Shown here: positions 39,448-47,134 of the stretch, in pieces
How positions within the stretch are numbered: position 1 is the first letter of the stretch
Layout: each line of letters opens with the position of its first letter
Source: Oscillospiraceae bacterium
Lineage (GTDB): Bacteria > Bacillota > Clostridia > Oscillospirales > Acutalibacteraceae
Length of the DNA: 47,134 bases
Reading direction: 5' to 3'
NCBI GenBank assembly: GCA_003526845.1
Contig: DPVM01000015.1
Coordinates: 1-47,134, forward strand
Notes under the pieces: generated by a model
The model's database searches: none
Told to the model about the DNA's origin: nothing
Seen by the model: the letters and a program-made list of their open reading frames with translations, nothing else
Translations under genes and position numbers: made by a program

Positions 39448-40662
39448 ATGAAAAATAATAATGCTAAATTAGGATTTAAGCAAACCGTATATGCAGGTTA
39501 TATCGGCTACATTGTGCAGTCGATAGTCAACAATCTTGCACCTCTGCTTTTTTTGATATTCAGGGACACATATTCAATCCCCCTTTCAAAAATAACGCTG
39601 ATTGTCACGGTGAATTTTTTGATTCAGCTTGCAGTTGACTATTTTTCGACAAAATTTGTTGACAAAATCGGATACAGAGTGTCTGTTGTTGCGGCACATG
39701 TGTTTTCTGCCGCAGGGCTTATAGGACTTGCCGTGTTTCCGCAGATTTTTCCGACGCCGTATATGGGAATAATGACTGCCGTTGTAATCTACGCGCTCGG
39801 CGGCGGATTGATTGAGGTTTTAATCAGCCCGATTATCGAGGCTTGCCCGACCGACAACAAAACGGCGGCAATGAGCCTGTTGCACAGTTTTTATTGCTGG
39901 GGCAGTGTTGCCGTTGTCGGAATATCGACGCTGTTTTTGCATTTTGCAGGCAAGGACAGATGGCAGGTGCTTGTTTTGATTTGGGCAATTGTGCCGATTT
40001 TAAACGGAATATTTTTCTCCAAGGTGCCGATAAATACCCTCACCGAGGAGGGCGAAGGTATGAGCAACAAAGAGCTGTTCAAAAGCAAGACATTTTGGCT
40101 GTTTGTGCTCCTTATGGTGACAGCAGGCGCAAGCGAACAGGCGATGAGTCAATGGGCGTCTGCATTTGCCGAAAGCGGACTGAATGTGTCGAAAACAATA
40201 GGAGACCTTGCAGGACCGTGTATGTTTTCCTTGCTTATGGGCACCTCAAGAGTTGTAAGCGCAAAAATTGAAAAGCACATATCCTTAAACAAGCTGATGA
40301 TAGGCAGCGGCGTTTTGTGCATTGCGTCATATTTGATTGCCGCACTTTGCTCAAGCCCTGTTTTGGCTCTTATGGGATGCGGACTTTGCGGTCTTTCCGT
40401 CGGCGTATTATGGCCCGGAACTTTCAGTCTTGCAAGCAAAAGCTTTGCACGCGGAGGCACTGCACTTTTTGCACTGCTTGCTCTTGCCGGTGACTTCGGT
40501 TGCACGGCAGGACCGACGCTTGTAGGAGAAATCGCAGGCAAATCGAGCGACAGCATTAAAAGCGGATTGATGATTGCGACAGTATTCCCGATTTTGTTGA
40601 TTGTTGCATGCGTCATTGAGGGCAAAAAAAGCAAAAAGGCTGATAGTTCGTTAAAAAATTGA
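39448..40662 (+). CDS. Major facilitator superfamily transporter
   Basis: This 404-aa polytopic protein has about 12 helices and the MFS layout. The loop after helix 2 (STKFVDKIGYRVSV) replaces the strict motif A. The region GGGLIEVLISPIIEACPTDN recalls the FucP/FHS-like sugar transporters. The substrate is unknown; a monosaccharide is possible. The start at 39448 (GGTGAT upstream) is preferred to 39400, which lies near the likely promoter. Its end is 135 nt before gap. Confidence 0.85.
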   Translation: MKNNNAKLGFKQTVYAGYIGYIVQSIVNNLAPLLFLIFRDTYSIPLSKITLIVTVNFLIQLAVDYFSTKFVDKIGYRVSVVAAHVFSAAGLIGLAVFPQIFPTPYMGIMTAVVIYALGGGLIEVLISPIIEACPTDNKTAAMSLLHSFYCWGSVAVVGISTLFLHFAGKDRWQVLVLIWAIVPILNGIFFSKVPINTLTEEGEGMSNKELFKSKTFWLFVLLMVTAGASEQAMSQWASAFAESGLNVSKTIGDLAGPCMFSLLMGTSRVVSAKIEKHISLNKLMIGSGVLCIASYLIAALCSSPVLALMGCGLCGLSVGVLWPGTFSLASKSFARGGTALFALLALAGDFGCTAGPTLVGEIAGKSSDSIKSGLMIATVFPILLIVACVIEGKKSKKADSSLKN

Positions 40663-40712
40663 CGCACCAAATCTGTTGTTTTTGTATAAACTGTAAAATT
40701 TGCATTTTTTTC

Positions 40713-40741
40713 TTGATTATTCGGGACAAACAGTATAAAAT
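40713..40741 (+). promoter_or_regulatory. Probable promoter of gap
   Basis: TTGATT (40713-40718) and TAAAAT (40736-40741) have 17-nt spacing, leaving a leader of about 50 nt with GGAGG at 40784-40788. Confidence 0.55.
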
Positions 40742-40797
40742 AAAAACTGCAAAATAATAAAGCAATTTATTAAATAAAATTTCGGAGGTATAATCCA

Positions 40798-41832
40798 ATG
40801 GTAAAAGTTGCTATTAATGGTTTCGGCCGTATCGGTCGTCTTGCTTTCCGCCAAATGTTCGGCGCTGAAGGCTACGAAGTAGTTGCAATCAACGATCTTA
40901 CAAGTGCAAAGATGCTTGCTCATCTTCTTAAGTATGACTCATCACAGGGTAACTATGTTGCTCAGGGTCACACTGTTGATTTCCACGAGGGTGAAGGCGA
41001 GGACAACTACATTGTAGTTGACGGCAAGAAGATCGTTATTTACAAAATGCCAAACGCTGCTGACCTTCCTTGGGGCGAGCTTGGCGTAGATGTTGTTCTT
41101 GAGTGCACAGGTTTCTACACCTCTAAAGAAAAGGCTTCTGCTCATATTCAGGCAGGCGCTCGTAAGGTAGTTATTTCTGCTCCTGCAGGAAATGATCTTC
41201 CTACAATCGTTTACAATGTAAACCACGACACACTTACTGCTGAAGACACAGTTATTTCTGCTGCTTCTTGCACAACTAACTGTCTTGCTCCTATGGCAAA
41301 GGCTCTTAACGACTTTGCTCCTATCCAGAGCGGTATTATGTGCACAATCCACGCTTACACAGGCGATCAAATGATTCTTGACGGCCCTCAGAGAAAAGGC
41401 GACCTTCGTCGTGCTCGTGCAGGTGCTGTTAACATCGTTCCTAACTCAACAGGCGCTGCAAAGGCTATCGGTCTTGTAATTCCTGAGCTCAACGGCAAAC
41501 TTATCGGTTCTGCACAGAGAGTTCCTACTCCGACAGGTTCAACAACAATCCTTACAGCTGTTATCAAGACAGACAAGGAAGTTACTGTTGATGCTATCAA
41601 CGCAGCTATGAAGGCTGAAGCTACTGAGTCATTCGGCTATAACGAAGACCTTATCGTTTCATCAGACATCGTTGGTATGAGATATGGCTCACTCTTCGAT
41701 TCAACCCAGACAATGGTTCTCAAGGTTGCAGAAGACACATATGAGGTTCAGGTTGTTTCTTGGTATGATAACGAAAACTCATACACATCACAGATGGTTA
41801 GAACAATCAAGTACTTCTCAGAGCTTGGCTAA
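40798..41832 (+). CDS. gap: Glyceraldehyde-3-phosphate dehydrogenase
   Basis: This 344-aa glycolytic enzyme oxidises glyceraldehyde 3-phosphate with NAD. It has the Rossmann domain (INGFGRIGRLAFRQM), the catalytic Cys158 in SAASCTTNCLAPM and the catalytic His185. Asp33 after the second strand favours NAD over NADP. Codon use is extremely biased, with a preference for CTT, GCT and GTT, as in the most highly expressed genes. A strong GGAGG site precedes the ATG, and a strong terminator follows. Confidence 0.98.
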   Translation: MVKVAINGFGRIGRLAFRQMFGAEGYEVVAINDLTSAKMLAHLLKYDSSQGNYVAQGHTVDFHEGEGEDNYIVVDGKKIVIYKMPNAADLPWGELGVDVVLECTGFYTSKEKASAHIQAGARKVVISAPAGNDLPTIVYNVNHDTLTAEDTVISAASCTTNCLAPMAKALNDFAPIQSGIMCTIHAYTGDQMILDGPQRKGDLRRARAGAVNIVPNSTGAAKAIGLVIPELNGKLIGSAQRVPTPTGSTTILTAVIKTDKEVTVDAINAAMKAEATESFGYNEDLIVSSDIVGMRYGSLFDSTQTMVLKVAEDTYEVQVVSWYDNENSYTSQMVRTIKYFSELG

Positions 41833-41851
41833 TTAATAACCGAATAAATTA

Positions 41852-41886
41852 AGAGCCGCGAAGCAAATGCTTCGCGGCTTTTTTTG
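41852..41886 (+). terminator. Terminator of gap
   Basis: AGCCGCGAAGCA (41854-41865) and TGCTTCGCGGCT (41868-41879) form a perfect 12-bp stem followed by T7. Confidence 0.9.
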
Positions 41887-41887
41887 C

Positions 41888-41916
41888 TTGAACAATATGC
41901 ACAAAAATGGTATTAT
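41888..41916 (+). promoter_or_regulatory. Promoter of the sulfatase/YidC-TagF operon
   Basis: TTGAAC (41888-41893) and TATTAT (41911-41916) have 17-nt spacing and begin immediately after the gap terminator. Further TATAAT-like hexamers follow (41920-41930). Confidence 0.65.
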
Positions 41917-41951
41917 ATAATATAATATTGTTTTAAATAGGTGAAACTTGT

Positions 41952-43682
41952 ATGTCTGACAAAAAGATTGCAAAAAGCAGAACAAAAATGAACAAATATA
42001 CAACCAAAGAAAAGGTGCTTATCAGTGCCTTGGTTTCGTTTGTCTTTTCCTTTATTATATTTTTGTTTAATCCAATAGACATTGTGGCTAACAATGCACA
42101 GGAATTTTCATTTGCACTCAGTGATATTATCGGCGGAGTTTTACTTTCGTTTTTTGCAAGCTTTGCGATTTTGTTTGCCGTTTTGATGATATTCAACAAA
42201 TACATTTTAAACATTATCACATCACTTTTGCTGTCCGTTTTTATATCGGACTACATATACAATCTGACTGTCGGCAAAGGCACGCTTGTATCGGGCGATG
42301 TCAGAATTGATTACGGCAAATCGACAACGATATTTTTAATCATAATAATTGCCGTTGCGTATGCGCTGTTTTTGGCAGGTGTGCTGCTGAAAAACAAATG
42401 GAAAAATGTTTGCGCGTTTATATGTGTTTTACTTATCGCAATGAATTCGGCAACGCTTGTGTCGGATTTTGCGACAAAGGATTTTGTAAACAAAAACGGC
42501 ACGACGATAAATTACGCTCTGTCCGAAAAAAATCTTTTCGGTGTATCTAAGAAGGAAAATATTGTGTATTTTCTTTTCGACAGATTTGACACAAAATATT
42601 ATGACGAAGTTGTAAACGATAATCCGAACTATTTTTCAAAATCGCTTGACGGATTCACTTATTTTGACAACGCTGTTTCGACATTCAGCCGAACATATCC
42701 TGCCGTTGCCGGACTGATTACCGGTGTGACTTATGACGGCAACACATCGTCAAACGAATATTTTAAAAAAGCATACACAACATCGCCGTTTTTAAAGGAC
42801 TTAAAAAGCAACGGCTATGAAATAAACATTTATGCAGACAGATATTATGAATATTCCGACGCGGAGTGCTTTAAGGACACCGTAAGCAATGCGACAAAAA
42901 TCAACGGTTACACTCCGGACAAGACAAACATACTCAAATACCTGCTATCACTTTCAGACGCGCGCACAATTGCATGCAAAATGCCGACGCTTTTGTTCAA
43001 ACATACAGCAAACGGCACGGTACTTACGCTCTCCAAACTTAACAGTAAAGATAAAATTTATCATGACGATGATGCCGAATTATACAAAAATCTGAAATCA
43101 AGCGGTTTGCATTACACAAACAGCGACAAAAATTACACCTTTATTTACCTTCACGGTACACATTCTCCGTACACACTTGATGCAGATGCGCAAAGAGTGA
43201 AAGCCTCAACCTCAAAAGAGCAAACAATCGGCTCGTTTAAGATTATCGCAGACTATGTAGACCAAATGAAGAAACTCGGTGTATATGACAACTCAACAAT
43301 TGTGATAACAGGCGACCACGGCTATCCGTACACAGACACCGAGCCCTTGCTTGAAAGCACTGACACCGGCACAAAAACAGCTGTTTTTGTTAAACCGAAA
43401 TCATCAAAAACAAGCGGACTCAGTGTGAGCCATGCACCGGCATCGGTTGCCGACATTATACCGACAATTGTTAAAGACACCGGCATAAAAGCAAGCACCG
43501 ATTACGGCGAAAGCCTCTTTGACATAGCACAAGACAGCGCAAGAGAGAGAATTTATTACCACTCAAGGCTTACCGGCAACAGCAAACTGATATTAGACAA
43601 ATACACTATAACCGGCGATGCCGCAAATATAAAGAATTGGAAACTTGAAGAATCACGCGATACAAATCAAGCTTGGTATTAA
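41952..43682 (+). CDS. Membrane sulfatase-fold enzyme (LtaS-like)
   Basis: This 576-aa protein has about five N-terminal helices (about 22-40, 57-81, 86-104, 127-146, 152-170) followed by a large extracytoplasmic domain of the alkaline phosphatase/sulfatase superfamily, the plan of lipoteichoic acid synthase and phosphoethanolamine transferases. Candidate metal and catalytic residues are D210 in YFLFDRFD, S246 or T248 in TFSRTYPAVAGLITG, H401 and H404 in HGTHSPY, and D455-H456 in VITGDHGYP. It probably transfers or removes a phospho-group (for example glycerol phosphate) on a surface glycan or lipid. AGGTG precedes the ATG. It is first of three genes with a YidC-TagF fusion, 12 nt before it. 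Confidence 0.85.
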   Translation: MSDKKIAKSRTKMNKYTTKEKVLISALVSFVFSFIIFLFNPIDIVANNAQEFSFALSDIIGGVLLSFFASFAILFAVLMIFNKYILNIITSLLLSVFISDYIYNLTVGKGTLVSGDVRIDYGKSTTIFLIIIIAVAYALFLAGVLLKNKWKNVCAFICVLLIAMNSATLVSDFATKDFVNKNGTTINYALSEKNLFGVSKKENIVYFLFDRFDTKYYDEVVNDNPNYFSKSLDGFTYFDNAVSTFSRTYPAVAGLITGVTYDGNTSSNEYFKKAYTTSPFLKDLKSNGYEINIYADRYYEYSDAECFKDTVSNATKINGYTPDKTNILKYLLSLSDARTIACKMPTLLFKHTANGTVLTLSKLNSKDKIYHDDDAELYKNLKSSGLHYTNSDKNYTFIYLHGTHSPYTLDADAQRVKASTSKEQTIGSFKIIADYVDQMKKLGVYDNSTIVITGDHGYPYTDTEPLLESTDTGTKTAVFVKPKSSKTSGLSVSHAPASVADIIPTIVKDTGIKASTDYGESLFDIAQDSARERIYYHSRLTGNSKLILDKYTITGDAANIKNWKLEESRDTNQAWY

Positions 43683-43694
43683 TCGGGAGAGAAC

Positions 43695-45770
43695 ATGGAA
43701 TACATAGCAAAACCGCTCGGATATATAATTAAATTTTGCTACGAGCTTTTGTCAAGCTACGGATTGGCGATAGTCCTTTTTACATTTATAACAAAAATCG
43801 TTTTGTTTCCAATCTCGTTGTGGACTCACAAAAACTCGCTTAATTTGATAAAAATTCAGCCAAAACTTAACAGAATCAAAGCAAAATACTACGGCGAAAA
43901 AGATAAAATATCAGACGAGCAATTAATTTTGTATAAGCAGGAGCACTACCATCCGCTGCTTGGTCTTGTGCCGATGATAATACAGCTTTTCCTGCTTATG
44001 TGCGTTATTCAAATAATATATAATCCGTTAACAAATGTTCTCTCGCTTGACCAAGGCACCGTTAAACAAATAATCGACGCTGTTTGCAAAGGCACCGCAA
44101 TTGATTCTGACTCAAACGCAGTACAGCTTTTTGCGGTAAGAGAAATTCAAAACGGATTTTCAACCGGTTTGTCGGACGGCACAAAGGCGGCAATTGATGC
44201 GCTCAATATGAAATTCTGCGGCTTTGATTTGTCCGCAACTCCTTTTTCGGCAGGCGGAATAATGTATGCCGTGCCGATTTTAGCAGGGTTTTCGGCACTT
44301 GCACTTTGCCTGTTTCAAAACATAAAAAATCCGCTTCAGGCTGAGCAATCAAAACTTGAACAAATAGGCACAAACGCCGTTTCAATTTTGATTTCACTGA
44401 TTTTGGGAGGTTTTGTTCCCGCCGGAGTCGGTTTATATTGGATATGCAGTAACCTTTTCACTATGGCGCAACAGCTGATACTCAACGCCGTAATGAACCC
44501 TAAAAAGCACATTGATTACGCCGAGCTTGAGGCAAGCAAGGCAGAACTTGAAAAAATATCATCAATCGGCGGAACAAATTCGCCGAAACGCGGAAGCGAG
44601 CTTTATAAACGCGAAAAGGCTGACTGCAAACGATTTTTTTCAATCGAAAACAAGCACCTTGTAATTTATGCCGAAAACGGCGGATTTTACAAATATTTTG
44701 AAAGAATTATCAAATATCTATTGAACAATTCAAACATCATCGTGCATTACATAACAAGCGACCCCAACGACAATGTTTTCAACTTGCAAAAGGAAAACAA
44801 AAATTTTCGCGCGTATTTCATAGGCGAAAAAAAGATGGTGACCGTTTTTATGAAAATGGACGCCGATATTGTTCTTATGACAACGCCGGACCTTGAAACA
44901 TATTATTACAAACGCTCATATGTCAAAAAAGACATTGAATATATCTACACAGTTCACGGTCCGATGAGCACGCATATGGTAATGAACAAAGGGTGTCTTG
45001 ACCATTTTGACACGATTTTTTGTGTCGGCGATTTCCAAATTCCCGAAATCCGCAAGCAGGAAGAGCTTTACAATCTGCCCAAAAAAGAGCTTGTTGTGTG
45101 CGGATACGGATTTTTGGAAACACTCCAAGAAAGATATGACGCATCGGAAAAGCGCACAGACGCCACGCCGAAAATTTTGATTGCGCCGTCTTGGCAGGAG
45201 GATAACATACTTGACAGTTGTATCGACAATTTGCTTGACGCATTGCTCGGCAAGGGATATAATGTTGTTGTCAGACCGCATCCGGAATACAAAAAAAGAT
45301 ATCCCAATCGACTTGATGCAATCGTTGAAAGATACAGCGGTTATGATAAAGGCGATTTATCGTTTGAACTTGACTTTTCCGGCAGCGAATCAATTTATAA
45401 TTCTGATATAGTAATCACCGATTGGTCGTCAACCTGTTTTGAATTTTCATATGTAACACTGAAACCGTGCATTTTTATTGACACACCGCCGAAAATCTAC
45501 AACAAAGACTACAAAGAAATCGGAATAGAGCCGCTTGAACTTAAACTCCGTAATCTTATCGGCAAGCGGTTTGCGCCGAATGAATTTGACAGTTTATCCG
45601 ACACAATCGACAAAATGCTTGTTTCAAAGGCGGAATACACCGACAAAATTCGCGAAATCCGCACAAAATATGTTGCAAACTACGGCAAAAGCGGTGAGAT
45701 TGCAGGAAAATACATAATAAATAAACTAATCCTAAAACAAAAGGAGAAGAAAAATGATAAATCCAAATAA
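43695..45770 (+). CDS. YidC insertase domain fused to TagF-like glycerophosphotransferase domain
   Basis: This 691-aa two-part protein starts with a YidC/Oxa1/Alb3 membrane insertase domain (about 1-265): helices at 20-40, 88-108, 185-207 and 226-262, with GLAIVLFTFITKIVLFPI, LVPMIIQLFLLMCVIQIIYN and VGLYWICSNLFTMAQQ. The groove Arg of Gram-positive YidC is replaced by Lys34. A linker (266-318) leads to a CDP-glycerol glycerophosphotransferase-like domain (about 319-680) with VHGPMSTHM (H421), VVRPHPEYKKRYP (H529) and DIVITDWSSTCFEF. The frame is open throughout, with no internal ribosome site obvious at the join, so I read it as a genuine fusion. GGGAG precedes the ATG. It would join lipid-linked or surface polyol-phosphate synthesis to membrane protein insertion; this is inferred. 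Confidence 0.85.
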   Translation: MEYIAKPLGYIIKFCYELLSSYGLAIVLFTFITKIVLFPISLWTHKNSLNLIKIQPKLNRIKAKYYGEKDKISDEQLILYKQEHYHPLLGLVPMIIQLFLLMCVIQIIYNPLTNVLSLDQGTVKQIIDAVCKGTAIDSDSNAVQLFAVREIQNGFSTGLSDGTKAAIDALNMKFCGFDLSATPFSAGGIMYAVPILAGFSALALCLFQNIKNPLQAEQSKLEQIGTNAVSILISLILGGFVPAGVGLYWICSNLFTMAQQLILNAVMNPKKHIDYAELEASKAELEKISSIGGTNSPKRGSELYKREKADCKRFFSIENKHLVIYAENGGFYKYFERIIKYLLNNSNIIVHYITSDPNDNVFNLQKENKNFRAYFIGEKKMVTVFMKMDADIVLMTTPDLETYYYKRSYVKKDIEYIYTVHGPMSTHMVMNKGCLDHFDTIFCVGDFQIPEIRKQEELYNLPKKELVVCGYGFLETLQERYDASEKRTDATPKILIAPSWQEDNILDSCIDNLLDALLGKGYNVVVRPHPEYKKRYPNRLDAIVERYSGYDKGDLSFELDFSGSESIYNSDIVITDWSSTCFEFSYVTLKPCIFIDTPPKIYNKDYKEIGIEPLELKLRNLIGKRFAPNEFDSLSDTIDKMLVSKAEYTDKIREIRTKYVANYGKSGEIAGKYIINKLILKQKEKKNDKSK

Positions 45771-45975
45771 TCTATATATTGACCCATCAGTAATGAGCTA
45801 TGCGCTGCAATTTGTTGTTGCCGGTGTTGTTACCGTGGGCGCAATAGTCGGTATTGTTGTCAGAAAAACAAAGAAGAAAATAAAAAAGACACTCAATATA
45901 GAAGAAAAAAAAGAAATTGAGGACGATATTGTTGATTTTTCCGACTCAGCAAGTGAGAACGGACAAGACAAATAA
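45754..45975 (+). CDS. Small single-pass membrane protein
   Basis: This 73-aa protein has one helix (about 16-36, FVVAGVVTVGAIVGIVV), a basic stop-transfer stretch (RKTKKKIKK) and an acidic cytosolic tail (EEKKEIEDDIVDFSDSASEN). Its start overlaps the fusion gene end by 17 nt, with AAAGGAGAAG upstream, so it is translationally coupled. Small partners of this kind often stabilise larger membrane enzymes. I recognise no family. It is last in the three-gene unit and followed by a hairpin. Confidence 0.8.
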   Translation: MINPNNLYIDPSVMSYALQFVVAGVVTVGAIVGIVVRKTKKKIKKTLNIEEKKEIEDDIVDFSDSASENGQDK

Positions 45976-45994
45976 TATCGCTCAAATCAAATTG

Positions 45995-46065
45995 AAATCC
46001 GCCAAGTAACACATTGCAAACAATGCCAATTGCTTTTTGCAATATGTCCTTTGGCGGATTTTTAT
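45995..46065 (+). terminator. Long hairpin terminator of the YidC-TagF operon
   Basis: AAATCCGCCAA (45995-46005) pairs with TTGGCGGATTT (46051-46061). Inside it a second stem pairs part of ACATTGCA with TGCAATATGT (46011-46018 and 46038-46047). A T-run follows. Confidence 0.75.
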
Positions 46066-46101
46066 TGTGGCAAGTAACGCACAGTTTAATTTTTTACAAA
46101 G

Positions 46102-46139
46102 TAAAAGCCTGTCGGCGCCAAAGTGCCGACAGGCTTTGT
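46102..46139 (-). terminator. Terminator of ppdK
   Basis: AAAGCCTGTCGGC (46104-46116) and GCCGACAGGCTTT (46125-46137) form a perfect 13-bp stem with an 8-nt loop. A T-run follows on the minus strand (A-rich and T-rich flanks at 46088-46104). Confidence 0.8.
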
Positions 46140-46182
46140 TTTGCTGTATATTATTTGAAAAACAAATAACTGTTTTAAGCGA

Positions 46183-47134
46183 TTAGTCCATTTCTGCAAT
46201 AGCAGCCTGAGCGGCAGCAAGTCTTGCGATCGGAACTCTGAACGGTGAGCATGATACATAATCAAGACCAATCTTGTGGCAGAACTCAACAGATGAAGGA
46301 TCGCCGCCGTGCTCACCGCAGATACCGCAGTGGAGTGAAGGACGGGTAGCCTTACCGTTTTCAACAGCCATCTTCATAAGCTGACCAACGCCAACCTGAT
46401 CAAGCTTTGCAAACGGATCGTTTTCAAAGATCTTCTTGTCATAATAAGCATCAAGGAACTTACCTGCATCGTCACGGCTGAAGCCGTAAGTCATCTGAGT
46501 AAGGTCGTTAGTACCGAAGCAGAAGAACTCAGCTTCCTTAGCGATATCGCCTGCTGTAAGAGCAGCACGAGGAATCTCAATCATAGTACCAACTTCATAC
46601 TTCATATCAATGCCTGCTGCTGCGATTTCCTCATCGGCAGTTGCAACAACGATGTCCTTAACATACTTAAGCTCTTTAGTGTCGCATGAAAGCGGGATCA
46701 TAATTTCAGGAGCAACTGTCCAATCAGGATGAGCCTTTTGAACATTGATTGCTGCACGAATTACGGCTCTTGTCTGCATCTTTGCAATTTCAGGATATGT
46801 AACTGCAAGACGGAGACCACGGTGACCCATCATTGGGTTGAACTCGTGAAGAGAAGCGATGATAGCTTTAATATCCTCTACCGACTTGCCTTGAGCCTTT
46901 GCAAGTTTCTCGATGTCAGCCTCTTCTGTAGGAACAAACTCATGAAGCGGAGGATCGAGGAAACGGATAGTAACCGGGCAACCCTCAAGTGCTTCGTAAA
47001 GCTTTTCAAAGTCGCCCTGCTGATAAGGAAGAATCTTATCGAGAGCAGCTTCTCTCTCTTCTACTGTGTCTGAACAAATCATTTCACGGAATGCAGCGAT
47101 TCTGTCTTCCTCGAAGAACATATGCTCTGTACGG
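46183..47134 (-). CDS. ppdK: Pyruvate phosphate dikinase, C-terminal part (runs off the window)
   Basis: The visible 316 residues are the C-terminal PEP/pyruvate-binding barrel of pyruvate phosphate dikinase, which interconverts pyruvate, ATP and phosphate with PEP, AMP and pyrophosphate. The reading frame continues past the window edge (RTEHMFFEEDRIAAFREM at the right). Motifs are MMGHRGLRLA, EIMIPL, GTMIEIPRAAL, FCFGTNDLTQMTYG, and the catalytic Cys in HCGICGEHGGDP near the end. The stop at 46183-46185 precedes a terminator. Full enzymes have about 870-880 aa, so roughly two thirds lies outside. The enzyme supports PPi-linked glycolysis in many gut anaerobes. Confidence 0.97.
   Translation of the reverse strand, partial: RTEHMFFEEDRIAAFREMICSDTVEEREAALDKILPYQQGDFEKLYEALEGCPVTIRFLDPPLHEFVPTEEADIEKLAKAQGKSVEDIKAIIASLHEFNPMMGHRGLRLAVTYPEIAKMQTRAVIRAAINVQKAHPDWTVAPEIMIPLSCDTKELKYVKDIVVATADEEIAAAGIDMKYEVGTMIEIPRAALTAGDIAKEAEFFCFGTNDLTQMTYGFSRDDAGKFLDAYYDKKIFENDPFAKLDQVGVGQLMKMAVENGKATRPSLHCGICGEHGGDPSSVEFCHKIGLDYVSCSPFRVPIARLAAAQAAIAEMD

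Overview
The window looks like a chromosomal segment of a low-to-mid GC Firmicute of class Clostridia, probably an Oscillospirales/Ruminococcaceae-type gut anaerobe. The grounds are the PTS and pyruvate phosphate dikinase sugar metabolism, GH2 and GH30 glycosidases, an iron-type alcohol dehydrogenase, a SpoIIQ-like M23 protein, a Firmicutes-type radical SAM protein, AGGAG-type ribosome binding sites and near-consensus TTGACA/TATAAT promoters. The lineage is inferred from gene content only. No rRNA or other phylogenetic marker was compared.

Positions 1-2740 are accessory. At the left is transposon debris: an excisionase-like HTH fragment joined to a tnpV remnant with an internal stop. An AT-rich three-gene cassette follows (HTH protein, 131-aa unknown, PD-(D/E)XK nuclease-like protein), then tiny ORFs and a strong inverted repeat. 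The region ends at a tRNA-Pro(TGG) gene whose 5' half is duplicated 194 bp away, which looks like an integration scar. Core genes start at about 2.9 kb: Fe-alcohol dehydrogenase and a membrane-anchored glycerophosphodiester phosphodiesterase on +, then a minus-strand operon fruR-fruK-fruA-ptsH-ptsI that holds a fructose PTS together with the general PTS proteins.

From 11.3 to 18.1 kb there is an ABC-FtsX exporter pair behind a consensus promoter with two matching palindromic operators. Next is a minus-strand unit made of a SmtB/CadC-like zinc sensor, a P1B-ATPase-like membrane protein that has lost all its ATPase domains, and rsmE. A ProX-like tRNA deacylase and an RlmA-like rRNA methyltransferase follow on +. 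From 18.1 to 29.6 kb the minus strand carries an M23 peptidase, mfd, pth, a CNNM/CBS protein, a radical SAM protein, a LacZ-type beta-galactosidase and a sugar transferase.

From 29.9 kb come a lipoprotein and secA (+), a GH30 glycosidase with a MATE exporter (minus), a Cof-type phosphatase and thioredoxin (+), putP (minus), an MFS transporter and gap (+). At 41.9-46.0 kb is a three-gene operon: a membrane sulfatase-fold (LtaS-like) enzyme, a YidC insertase fused to a TagF-like glycerophosphotransferase domain, and a small single-pass membrane protein. The right edge cuts into ppdK.

The two most unusual items are the ATPase-less zinc P1B protein (15354-16307), whose regulator has an intact SmtB alpha-5 zinc site, and the YidC-TagF fusion operon (41952-45975). 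The nuclease cassette next to the tRNA scar is a third candidate.
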